In this document: in pieces, positions 8,218 to 16,035 of the stretch | How positions within the stretch are numbered: position 1 is the stretch's first letter | Layout of the letters: each line of letters starts with the position of its first letter | NCBI RefSeq assembly: GCF_008711325.1 | Contig: NZ_VXDB01000026.1 | Span: forward strand, 1-55,273 | Length of the DNA: 55,273 bases | Reading direction: 5' to 3' | Origin: Roseibium sediminis | GTDB taxonomy: Bacteria > Pseudomonadota > Alphaproteobacteria > Rhizobiales > Stappiaceae | The notes under the pieces: model-generated | The model's database searches: none | The model's input: the letters and a program-made list of their open reading frames with translations, nothing else | Told to the model about the DNA's origin: nothing | Program-made: the position numbers and the translations under genes

Positions 8218-8793
8218 CTAACCGCGGTATCTTTGCTCTTTCCAGGGATCGCCGTAATTGTGATAGCCGAGCTTTTCCCAAAAGCCCTTGTAGTCGTATT
8301 CACTTAAGGTGAGACGACGCAGCCATTTGGCGCTCTTCCAGAAATAGAGCCCCGGCACGACAAGGCGGGCCGGGCCACCATGCTCTTCGCTCAAGGGTTG
8401 ACCATCAAAATGGGTTGCGACAAACGCCTTGCCGCCAACAAGGTCTTCCGTTCTCAGGTTCGCGGAATAATCTCCATCGGATACCGCACTGACATAGCGG
8501 GCTTCCGGCAGCGGTTTTGCCAGATCAAGCAGAACGTCCAGCGACACACCGCGCCAGACTGTGTCCAGCTTTGACCATTTGGTGACGCAATGAATGTCGA
8601 CGGTGAATTCCTGAGTTGGCAGTTTCGAAAAATCGGACCATGTCAGCTGCAGCGGCGTTTCCACCTTGCCATCGACCGTCAAAGTCCATTTTTCCTGCGG
8701 CGCGACCTTTGGCGTGCCTGCCGTCATGACCGGAAACTTGCGCGTCACCACCTGTCCGGGCGGGATGCGTGGTCTTTCGTCCTGTTCCGACAC
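8218..8793 (-). CDS. YuiH-like sulfite-oxidase-fold molybdoenzyme
   Basis: A 191-residue cytoplasmic protein with a single sulfite-oxidase-type molybdopterin-binding domain. The putative molybdenum-ligating cysteine is in VDIHCVTKWS (about C69). HGGPARLVVPGLYFWKSAKWL is the conserved stretch around the cofactor pocket. There is no signal peptide, Tat motif or dimerisation domain, which separates it from SoxC and MsrP and matches the short YuiH group whose substrate is unknown. Last of four closely spaced minus-strand genes; 22 nt separate it from purU. Confidence 0.85.
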   Translation of the reverse strand: MSEQDERPRIPPGQVVTRKFPVMTAGTPKVAPQEKWTLTVDGKVETPLQLTWSDFSKLPTQEFTVDIHCVTKWSKLDTVWRGVSLDVLLDLAKPLPEARYVSAVSDGDYSANLRTEDLVGGKAFVATHFDGQPLSEEHGGPARLVVPGLYFWKSAKWLRRLTLSEYDYKGFWEKLGYHNYGDPWKEQRYRG

Positions 8794-8815
8794 CTGACTG
8801 CCCTCGCCTGCGATC

Positions 8816-9670
8816 TCAGGGTGTGAAGACGATCGTCTTGTTGCCGACGATCATCACCCGGTTTTCAAGATGGTATTTGACGGCACGCGCCAGAACGCGG
8901 GATTCAATATCACGGCCACGCGCCACAAAGTCATCTGCAGACAAGGCATGGCTGACGCGTTCTGCGTCCTGCTCGATGATTGGCCCCTCATCCAGGTCGG
9001 GCGTCACATAATGGGCGGTTGCCCCGATCATCTTCACGCCGCGCTGGTGGGCCTGATGATAGGGTTTTGCGCCCTTGAAGCTCGGAAGGAAGGAGTGGTG
9101 AATGTTGATCACCTTGCCGAACAGCCGCTTGGAGATATTGTCGGAGAGAACCTGCATGTAGCGGGCGAGCACCACCAGATCAGCCCCCGTGTCCTTGACC
9201 AGTTTCAGGAGCTTTTCCTCCTGCTCTGCCTTGTTATCGCGATTGACCGGCCAATGATGGTAGGGAACGCCCTCGATTTCTGCCGTACGCTTGCTGTCAG
9301 CGTGGTTCGACACGATGGCGACCACTTCCGCATCCATCCAGCCCACCCGGATCTGGTAGAGGAGATGCAGCATGGCATGATCGAACTTGGAGACCATGAT
9401 GATGATCTTGGGCCGCGCCGACCAATCCGCGATCGATGTCTTCATGTCGAAGCGCGAGATGACCGGCTCGATCGCTTTTTGAACCTTGTCCTTGCCGATG
9501 CCGTCGGGTGCGCGGATGGCAATACGCATGAAGAAACGATTGCTCACCTGATCCCAGAACTGATCGCTTTCGGCGATATTGGCCCCAAGATCGGCCAGTT
9601 CGGTGGTGACTGCAGCCACGATGCCCGGCTTGTCCTCACAGGACAGGGTCAAAACAAACCTGTTCGCCAT
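8816..9670 (-). CDS. purU: Formyltetrahydrofolate deformylase PurU
   Basis: A 284-residue enzyme that hydrolyses 10-formyl-THF to THF and formate, balancing the one-carbon pool. An ACT domain (about 1-80) precedes the formyltransferase-fold domain (about 88-284). The catalytic Asn-His pair is in NIHHSFLPSF and the Asp in TPDLDEGPII. Length matches the family. It sits 16 nt downstream of the BKACE gene. In many alphaproteobacteria purU accompanies methyl-group catabolism (glycine betaine, sarcosine), so the cluster may process an N- or O-methylated substrate (inference). Confidence 0.95.
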   Translation of the reverse strand: MANRFVLTLSCEDKPGIVAAVTTELADLGANIAESDQFWDQVSNRFFMRIAIRAPDGIGKDKVQKAIEPVISRFDMKTSIADWSARPKIIIMVSKFDHAMLHLLYQIRVGWMDAEVVAIVSNHADSKRTAEIEGVPYHHWPVNRDNKAEQEEKLLKLVKDTGADLVVLARYMQVLSDNISKRLFGKVINIHHSFLPSFKGAKPYHQAHQRGVKMIGATAHYVTPDLDEGPIIEQDAERVSHALSADDFVARGRDIESRVLARAVKYHLENRVMIVGNKTIVFTP

Positions 9671-9686
9671 TCCTTGTCTTCCACTT

Positions 9687-10490
9687 TTACTGATCGGCCA
9701 GAGCCGCCATCAAATCCTTGACCCGGTCGGCATTGTCACGCGCGAGCGCGCCGTCCCGATTCCACAAGCCGTTTTCAAATCCGATGCGGGCCTTGCCGCC
9801 CAACCGGATTGCATGTGCAAGACAGTCCGTCTCCCGATGTCCGAATGCACAAACCGCCCAATCAAGGTTGTGCCCGCTATTTTCCGCAGCGGCAACCGAT
9901 AAAAAGGGATCAAGGTCCTCAGGCGCGCTTTCCTGATTTTCCGCATACCGACCAAGGACATAGAGCACCTGGTGGGAGGTACCCGGAATAACGCCCTGAC
10001 GAAGAAGTCGGAAGAACCGCGAGACATCCTCAGCACTGTAGAGGATGTGCTGGATGGCGATCCGCTCGCCCAGCGCCCAGTCATAAAACACACGGGCCGC
10101 TTCGATTTCTTCTGGCGTCTCACTGTCCGGGATCATTTCCCGAACAGCAATTGAAACCGCAAATGGCCGCACTTCACGCACCAGTTGGCGCTGTTGATCG
10201 GGCGTGTAGTGGCCGACCGCCTCGGTGGTGATCTGGACCATCATGCCCGGCACGGCTTCGCCAAGCCCTGCGATGAGCTCGCGATAAAGACCAGCATCCA
10301 GCACATGCTTGCCAGCCTCGTCCCGAACATGGGCATGGATCGCACCGGCCCCTGCTTCATACGCAGCGCTTGCCGCCTCGATTGTCTCGGCAACCGTCAT
10401 CGGCAAAGCCGGATGATCCGCCTTCGTTCGGCGCGCGCCATTCGGCGCGACCATGATCTTCGGCAAATCGGCCGGGAACCGGTCGGTCAT
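9687..10490 (-). CDS. BKACE family (DUF849) beta-keto acid cleavage enzyme
   Basis: A 267-residue TIM-barrel metalloenzyme of the BKACE family. These enzymes condense a beta-keto acid with acetyl-CoA and release acetoacetate and a new CoA ester. The opening IMVAPNGARRTKADHPALP resembles the family start, and the zinc-binding His pair is in AIHAHVRDEAG (about H50/H52). The conserved C-terminal stretch GFENGLWNRDG is also present. It starts 3 nt after the class III aminotransferase stop, so the aminotransferase product is a reasonable candidate for the keto acid. The exact substrate is unknown. Confidence 0.88.
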   Translation of the reverse strand: MTDRFPADLPKIMVAPNGARRTKADHPALPMTVAETIEAASAAYEAGAGAIHAHVRDEAGKHVLDAGLYRELIAGLGEAVPGMMVQITTEAVGHYTPDQQRQLVREVRPFAVSIAVREMIPDSETPEEIEAARVFYDWALGERIAIQHILYSAEDVSRFFRLLRQGVIPGTSHQVLYVLGRYAENQESAPEDLDPFLSVAAAENSGHNLDWAVCAFGHRETDCLAHAIRLGGKARIGFENGLWNRDGALARDNADRVKDLMAALADQ

Positions 10491-10493
10491 AGA

Positions 10494-11810
10494 TCAGAAC
10501 ACCGCCTTGAAGGCCGTGACCAGCTTGTCGGTCACTTCGCCAATCTGCGCCTCGCTCATGATGAACGGCGGGGCAAGCAGAACGTGGTCCCCGCGCACAC
10601 CGTCAATCGTTCCGCCCATCGGATAACAGGCGAGACCGGCCTCGAAGGCCGCCTTCTTCAGCGCCTTGTTGATGCCACGCTTGGGATCAAACGGGTCCCT
10701 GGTTTCCCGGTTTTCCACGATCTCGATGCCCCGAAAGAGGCCGCGACCGCGAATGTCGCCCACATGCGGATGCTGGCCCAGTGCATCTTCCAGCGACGCC
10801 TGAAGCTGATTGCCCAGCGGGTGAACACGCTGCACCAGTCCGCCGGTGAGTTTCTTCAAAACGGCTAGAGACGCCGCGCAGGCCGTCGGGTGTCCGATAT
10901 ATGTGTGGCCGTGCTGGAAGAAGCCGGAACCGTTTTCGATCGCCTGATAGATTTCAGCCGAGCACAACATGGCGCCGATCGGCTGATAACCTGCTCCCAG
11001 TCCCTTGGCGATGCACAGGATATCGGCGGAAATGCCGTCCTGCTCGCAGGCAAAGAGGGAGCCTGTGCGGCCCATGCCGCACATCACCTCATCGAGAATG
11101 AGCAGGATGCCATGCTGGTCGCAAATCTCGCGAATGCGTTTGAAATAACCTTCAACCGGCGGAACTGCGCCCGCTGTCGCACCCACAACAGGCTCGGCGA
11201 CAAAGGCCATGACATTTTCGGCCCCCAAGCGCTGGATTTCCGTTTCCAGCTCGTTTGCAACACGTTGACCGTAGTCGAATGCAGTCTCGTCTTCCCGCCG
11301 GCCGCGATACTCATAACAAGGTGAGATGTGAGAGGTTTCAATCATCAACGGTGCAAAAGGCTCGCGGCGCCATTGGTTGCCGCCGGTTGCCAGCGCACCA
11401 AGTGTGTTGCCGTGATAGCTTTGGCGACGGGCGATAACCCGGTGACGGCTGGTTTCCCCCTTCTCCAGAAAATACTGACGCGCCAGCTTGAGGGCCGCTT
11501 CCATCGCCTCCGATCCGCCGGAGACAAAGTAGACACGGTCCAGCCCCTTTGGAGCATGAGCAATGAGAAGGTCCGCCAGGTCTTCTGCGGGGCGGGAGGT
11601 GAAGAACCCGGTATGCGCAAAGGCAATCTGGTCCACCTGCGCCTTGATGGCGGCAATCACGTCCGGGTCACTGTGCCCGAGACAGGAAACAGCAGCGCCG
11701 CCAGACCCATCAAAATAGCGCTTGCCGTTTTGATCAATGACATAGCATCCGTCACCACCCACGGCGACTGGAGGATTGGCTTTTGTATGGCGGGGAAATA
11801 CGTGGGACAT
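10494..11810 (-). CDS. Class III PLP aminotransferase
   Basis: A 438-residue omega-type aminotransferase. Features in order: VSGGSEAMEAALKLARQY (cofactor phosphate region), SYHGNT, LILDEVMCGMGRTG (PLP-binding Asp) and the PLP lysine in CIAKGLGAGYQPIGA. These are typical of class III enzymes that act on omega-amino or beta-amino groups. First gene of the cluster aminotransferase-BKACE-purU-YuiH. With BKACE next, a beta-amino acid to beta-keto acid step is plausible. The leader contains AATTGCAC at 11852-11859, a motif also seen upstream of other genes here. Confidence 0.9.
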   Translation of the reverse strand: MSHVFPRHTKANPPVAVGGDGCYVIDQNGKRYFDGSGGAAVSCLGHSDPDVIAAIKAQVDQIAFAHTGFFTSRPAEDLADLLIAHAPKGLDRVYFVSGGSEAMEAALKLARQYFLEKGETSRHRVIARRQSYHGNTLGALATGGNQWRREPFAPLMIETSHISPCYEYRGRREDETAFDYGQRVANELETEIQRLGAENVMAFVAEPVVGATAGAVPPVEGYFKRIREICDQHGILLILDEVMCGMGRTGSLFACEQDGISADILCIAKGLGAGYQPIGAMLCSAEIYQAIENGSGFFQHGHTYIGHPTACAASLAVLKKLTGGLVQRVHPLGNQLQASLEDALGQHPHVGDIRGRGLFRGIEIVENRETRDPFDPKRGINKALKKAAFEAGLACYPMGGTIDGVRGDHVLLAPPFIMSEAQIGEVTDKLVTAFKAVF

Positions 11811-12058
11811 CGCTCTTGCCTGTCAGGCTCCTGGCTGATCGTTGACTGCTGAATTGCACCAAGGTCAAAACGCCTAACCCAACACATACGTTGCCGCCAT
11901 AGCTTTCCGCTGCGAAATCGTTCGACCCCGTTCAAATTGTATTAACGGGCGCAATGGAAAGCCCGAGCCAAACCCTGACAGTTAACCTTGTTTTTCATGA
12001 CAATTTTAACGGATGTCCCTCACTGTTCCCCGCGGGGGACAGAGACAGGGATAGGATC

Positions 12059-12475
12059 ATGCGTACCCGTCGTTTCACCATTTTCGTCTTGCTGGCCATG
12101 CTTCCGGTCTTGTCCGGATGCGGAACCGTTGCCGGTGTGACCGGGCTCGGCTGGATCACCAACACCAGCAGCAAGGTGAAATACAACGACACCGCCTGGT
12201 GCGTCCCGCGCAAGCTGAAAAAGGTATTGAACCGTGTGGCCGCCCGTTATGGCGCAGTCACGGTGCACTCCACAAAACGCTGGTGGCTGGAAAACTGGTG
12301 GAAGGGCGGCGCCAGCGACAGCTATCACCTGAATTGCCGCGCCGTGGACTTCACAGTGGGCGGCAACCCGTCATCGGTGATCGCGTTCCTGAAGGCACAG
12401 CCGGAGGTCGGCGGCTACAAGCATTATAGCTCGGGCCACTATCACATCGACACCGGCCCGCGCAGAACCTGGTGA
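12059..12475 (+). CDS. Lipoprotein with peptidase M15-like domain
   Basis: A 138-residue protein with a type II signal peptide: basic MRTRR, hydrophobic core, lipobox LSGC with Cys at about 20. The mature part has the M15/Hedgehog-type metal motif, SYHLNCRAVDF (His and Asp ligands) and HYHIDTG near the C-terminus. Such domains (DUF882, YcbK-like) act on peptidoglycan peptides or are regulatory. The ATG at 12059 is preferred because it creates the signal peptide and has an AGGATC ribosome site; the longer in-frame version starts without either. It should be anchored to a membrane facing the periplasm. Confidence 0.8.
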   Translation: MRTRRFTIFVLLAMLPVLSGCGTVAGVTGLGWITNTSSKVKYNDTAWCVPRKLKKVLNRVAARYGAVTVHSTKRWWLENWWKGGASDSYHLNCRAVDFTVGGNPSSVIAFLKAQPEVGGYKHYSSGHYHIDTGPRRTW

Positions 12476-12492
12476 TCGACCGGGATTGCTGG

Positions 12493-12852
12493 CTACTTCA
12501 GCTCGGCCATTTCCAGCGCAGCTTCCCACGCAACGGGGTCGAACCCGAGAAAATTCTTAGCTTTGGCCTCGACAATCGGGCGCTTGATGGCGGACGGCTG
12601 TTCCTGCAACAGGGCCAGTGCTGATGCATTATCCCGCACGGCGTCCTTTACCTCGTCATCCAGCTTACGCCACGTCGTGCCCTTGCGGTTCACGATCACT
12701 TCCCAGCCGAATTCCTCGATGAACCCGGCCAGCTTGCCAGCATCGACGCCATCTTTCTTGTAGTCATGGAAATCGTAGTCCAGCCCGGCCTCTTCCAGAA
12801 ACTTGCGGGCCTTCTTGACCGTGTCGCAATTCTTGATGCCATAAACCTTCAT
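12493..12852 (-). CDS. ArsC/Spx-family protein (YffB-like)
   Basis: A 119-residue thioredoxin-fold protein. The N-terminal MKVYGIKNCDTVKKAR carries the single cysteine (C9) in the CxxxxxxR arrangement of ArsC/YffB proteins, and the C-terminal RPIVE motif is conserved. YffB-type proteins bind glutathione and their role is unclear; arsenate reductase activity is not established for them. The start at 12852 follows a GGAGGT Shine-Dalgarno that overlaps an upstream in-frame ATG. It is divergent from the adenylate cyclase, with only about 10 nt between the two predicted starts. Confidence 0.88.
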   Translation of the reverse strand: MKVYGIKNCDTVKKARKFLEEAGLDYDFHDYKKDGVDAGKLAGFIEEFGWEVIVNRKGTTWRKLDDEVKDAVRDNASALALLQEQPSAIKRPIVEAKAKNFLGFDPVAWEAALEMAELK

Positions 12853-12862
12853 CACTACCTCC

Positions 12863-14758
12863 ATGCCATTCGTTGCGGCAGTAATGGACTGGTTCCCCTT
12901 TTTCATGCAAGGGATAGGGCGAGACCTTCTTTGGAAAAGAAGCGGATGGGAGAGCGTTTTGGCGACAGGGCAACAAGGGAGAACCGGAGGCGAGCCACCT
13001 GCCAAGCCTGCCAGAAACGCAAAGGACACCGCGCAAAAATCGGTCAGCTCGGGCAATTGGCGACAGCGGCTGCGGCTCTGGAGCGGGCTGGTGCTTTTCG
13101 CCTTTTGCCTGACCCATTTTGCCAATCATGCGCTCGGCATCATCTCACTTGAGGCCATGGAAGCCGGAGAGGACTGGCTAGGGGGACTGTGGGACAATCC
13201 TGTCGGCGGCCCGCTTCTGCTGCTTGCAGCCCTCACCCACACGCTGCTTGCTCTCTGGAGAACCATGCGTCGGCGGACCTTGCGAATGCCGACATGGGAA
13301 TTCGTGCAACTTGTTCTCGGCCTCTACATTCCCTGGACGCTGATCCCGCATGTGGCAGCCACCATGGGTCTCGACAATGCGCATGGCGTGGACGTCGAAT
13401 ACCCCCTGATCCTGACCCTTCTTTGGCCGCAAGGCGCGGTCATGCAGTCGATCCTGCTTCTTGTCGTCTGGGTCCATTCCATGGTGGGGCTGCATTTCTG
13501 GCTGCGCCTTTATCCGTGGTATCAAAGGAGCCTGCCGTTTCTTTCAGTGGCAGCCATACTCTTTCCGTTGCTTGCCCTGTGGGGCTGGATCGAGGGCGCC
13601 CGTCGACAGGCGCTGAATACGGCCTATGTGCCGGACGTCACGCCCGCCCAGATTGATTGGGTCTATGCACAAACAGATCAGTTCCGGGCACTCATATTCG
13701 GACTGATTGCAATCAGCCTGCTTGTTGTCATCATCCGCGTCTCCACCCGCAGGTTTCGGCAGACCGTCACCGTGAATTATCCCGGAGAGGTGAAGGTGCG
13801 CGCCTATCCGGGCGCTTCGCTGCTGGAAATCAGCCGCATGAATGGCATCCCGCACACCGCGGTCTGCGGTGGCCGGGCCAGATGCTCCACGTGCCGGGTC
13901 AAGATCATCGAGAGTGCTGGAGAGCTACCGGCCGCCGAGACTGCCGAGTGCGAAGTTCTCAAACGTATCAACGCGGACGAAAGCGTGCGCCTTGCCTGCC
14001 AGCTGCGTCCGAATGCAGACCTGACCATTCGCCCCCTTGTTCCGGTTCAGCAGGCAGCGGTGCGATCCAGACAGACCGCCGACGCCTATTACTGGGGCGT
14101 GGAACGGAAAGTCGCCATCATGTTCATTGACCTGCGCAACTTCACCGGGCTGACCGAGCAGAACCTTTCCTATGATGTCGTCTACATGCTGAACCGCTAT
14201 CTGGACACCGTGTCCTCGGCAATCCGGCAGGAGGGCGGGCATATCGACAAGTTCATCGGCGACGGCATCATGGCCATCTTCGGCATGAATGTTTCCTTTG
14301 AAACAGCCTGCCAGCAAGCCCTCGCCGCCTGCCCGCGGATCGAGGACGCGATGGTGGGTCTGAACAAGGATCGTGGGCCCCAGTTCCCGGACCCCTTGCG
14401 GATCGGCATAGGCCTGCATGGCGGCTCTGCCATTTTGGGGCGCATTGGATCCGCAGGCGCTGAATCGGCTCACGCGCCGATCACCGCCCTTGGTGATGTG
14501 GTGAACACCGCCAGCCGGCTGGAAAGTGAGAACAAGGCCCTCGGCAGTGTTCTGGCCGTCTCCAGCGATGTTTTGAAGGCGGCTGGCATAGAACTGCCTG
14601 ATGCCGCCGTTTCGGAAATCCTGTTGCGCGGAAAAACCGAGCCGTTACAAATACATGCTTTACGGGACATGGATCAATTATCCCTTGCCCTATCGTCAGG
14701 AACGCCGCTCGACCGCAATGCAGGAGACAGGCTTGCCCCACACCCACATCACAGCTGA
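12863..14758 (+). CDS. cyaC: Membrane 2Fe-2S adenylate cyclase, CyaC-like
   Basis: Up to 631 residues. Six hydrophobic helices (about 72-92, 115-133, 146-166, 185-206, 223-243, 274-292) carry several His residues (H85, H89, H126, H163, H205, H211) in the style of diheme quinone-reactive anchors of succinate dehydrogenase. A plant-type ferredoxin domain follows, with ligands C335, C341, C344 and C379. The C-terminal class III cyclase domain (about 414-600) has metal Asp residues in FIDLRNF and FIGDGIMAIFG and the transition-state pair in GDVVNTASRLE. Sinorhizobium meliloti CyaC is a redox-responsive cyclase with such a heme anchor. The start is uncertain: codons 1-60 have no clear domain, and a TTG near 12958 with an upstream GGAGAG would trim them. 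Confidence 0.85.
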   Translation: MPFVAAVMDWFPFFMQGIGRDLLWKRSGWESVLATGQQGRTGGEPPAKPARNAKDTAQKSVSSGNWRQRLRLWSGLVLFAFCLTHFANHALGIISLEAMEAGEDWLGGLWDNPVGGPLLLLAALTHTLLALWRTMRRRTLRMPTWEFVQLVLGLYIPWTLIPHVAATMGLDNAHGVDVEYPLILTLLWPQGAVMQSILLLVVWVHSMVGLHFWLRLYPWYQRSLPFLSVAAILFPLLALWGWIEGARRQALNTAYVPDVTPAQIDWVYAQTDQFRALIFGLIAISLLVVIIRVSTRRFRQTVTVNYPGEVKVRAYPGASLLEISRMNGIPHTAVCGGRARCSTCRVKIIESAGELPAAETAECEVLKRINADESVRLACQLRPNADLTIRPLVPVQQAAVRSRQTADAYYWGVERKVAIMFIDLRNFTGLTEQNLSYDVVYMLNRYLDTVSSAIRQEGGHIDKFIGDGIMAIFGMNVSFETACQQALAACPRIEDAMVGLNKDRGPQFPDPLRIGIGLHGGSAILGRIGSAGAESAHAPITALGDVVNTASRLESENKALGSVLAVSSDVLKAAGIELPDAAVSEILLRGKTEPLQIHALRDMDQLSLALSSGTPLDRNAGDRLAPHPHHS

Positions 14759-15893
14759 GGAGATGCTGGCCAAGCTCGTCTCCTTTCCGACCGTATCGGA
14801 CCAGACCAACCTGCCCCTGATCGACTTTGTCGAGGATTATCTGCGCGGCTTTGGCGTCTCGTCCGTCAAGACCTTCAATGCGGAAGGCAGCAAGGCGTCC
14901 CTGCACGCAGTTGTCGGCCCCAACGTGGATGGCGGAGTGGTCCTGTCAGCCCACACCGATGTGGTGCCAGTGGAAGGCCAGACCTGGTCAAGCGACCCTT
15001 TTACCCTGACCGAGCGGGTCGGCAGGCTTTATGGGCGCGGCACGGCAGACATGAAGGGCTTTGCCGCTTGCGCCCTTGCTCACGTTCCAAAGTTTCTGGA
15101 AGCCGACTTGAAGGCCCCCATCCACATTGCCTTGTCTTATGACGAGGAAGTCGGTTGTTTCGGAGCCCCGCCCATGATCGCGCGCATGGTGGCAGAAGGG
15201 CCTCGACCCATGGCGGTCATCGTCGGCGAACCGACCAGCATGAAGGTGGTCACCGGCCACAAGGGTATCATGGTCTTCAAGACCACGATTACCGGCCATT
15301 CCGTTCATGCCAGTCAGCTGGACCGGGGTGTTTCGGCGGTTTCAGCTGCCGCTCGTCTCGTTGGCTGGCTGGATGAGCAGACCGCGCGCAACCGCGCCAA
15401 CGCTGATCCCGACTGCCTCTATGATCCTCCCTACACCACCCTACACAGCGGCGTCATACGGGGCGGCACCGCCCACAACATCACGGCGTCGACCTGCGAA
15501 CTTACGTCAGATATCCGCTTCCTGCCGGAAGAAGGAGCGGAACGATGGGAAACCACATTCCGCGCCTTTGCGGAACAAGAGGTTCTGCCGGACATGAAAG
15601 CGGTCCACCCGGAGTGCGCGATCAAGATCGAACGCCTTGCCTCCGTGCCCGGATTGGTGAGGGAGACGGATGGCGCTGCCGAAGGTCTGGCGCGCCGCCT
15701 GACCGGCGACAACAGCGAGAATGTGGTGGTCTATGCAACCGAAGGCGGGCAGTTTCAGGAACATGCGCTTTCGACTGTTGTCTGCGGGCCCGGCTCAATC
15801 GACCAGGCGCACCAGCCGAATGAATTTATTGAATCCTCTCAACTCATTAAGTGCGCTGCGTTTTTGGACGCTCTGTATAAAACGCTAAAATAA
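14718..15893 (+). CDS. argE: M20 metallopeptidase, ArgE-type acetylornithine deacetylase
   Basis: A 391-residue M20 zinc hydrolase. The motif SAHTDVVPVEG carries the first metal His and catalytic Asp, GRGTADMKG the bridging Asp, DEEVGC the catalytic Glu pair, and the C-terminal part the last His. Length and these motifs match ArgE, which hydrolyses N-acetylornithine to ornithine. The start at 14718 overlaps the cyclase gene by 41 nt; a start at 14763 would avoid the overlap but lose conserved N-terminal residues. It stands 142 nt before a peptide ABC transporter, so it may instead deacylate an imported N-acyl amino acid or peptide (inference). Confidence 0.82.
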   Translation: MQETGLPHTHITAEEMLAKLVSFPTVSDQTNLPLIDFVEDYLRGFGVSSVKTFNAEGSKASLHAVVGPNVDGGVVLSAHTDVVPVEGQTWSSDPFTLTERVGRLYGRGTADMKGFAACALAHVPKFLEADLKAPIHIALSYDEEVGCFGAPPMIARMVAEGPRPMAVIVGEPTSMKVVTGHKGIMVFKTTITGHSVHASQLDRGVSAVSAAARLVGWLDEQTARNRANADPDCLYDPPYTTLHSGVIRGGTAHNITASTCELTSDIRFLPEEGAERWETTFRAFAEQEVLPDMKAVHPECAIKIERLASVPGLVRETDGAAEGLARRLTGDNSENVVVYATEGGQFQEHALSTVVCGPGSIDQAHQPNEFIESSQLIKCAAFLDALYKTLK

Positions 15894-15981
15894 TACCACT
15901 CCAAAACCACTTGGAAGGCGGGCTATTGGGTTGTATTGCTAAGTAGTTTCCGTCACCGCAAGACGGGATCAATAAAAGAGA

Positions 15982-16011
15982 CACGCCTTTGCGGACCTCA
16001 ATAAGGGCGTG
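15982..16011 (+). terminator. Possible stem-loop between argE-like gene and peptide ABC operon
   Basis: CACGCCTT (15982-15989) pairs with AAGGGCGTG (16003-16011, one bulged G) around a 13-nt loop, followed by CTTTTG. It may be a weak terminator for the M20 gene or a leader structure of the binding-protein gene that starts at 16036. The T-run is short. Confidence 0.35.
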
Positions 16012-16035
16012 CTTTTGAAGAATTGAGAGGGGAAG

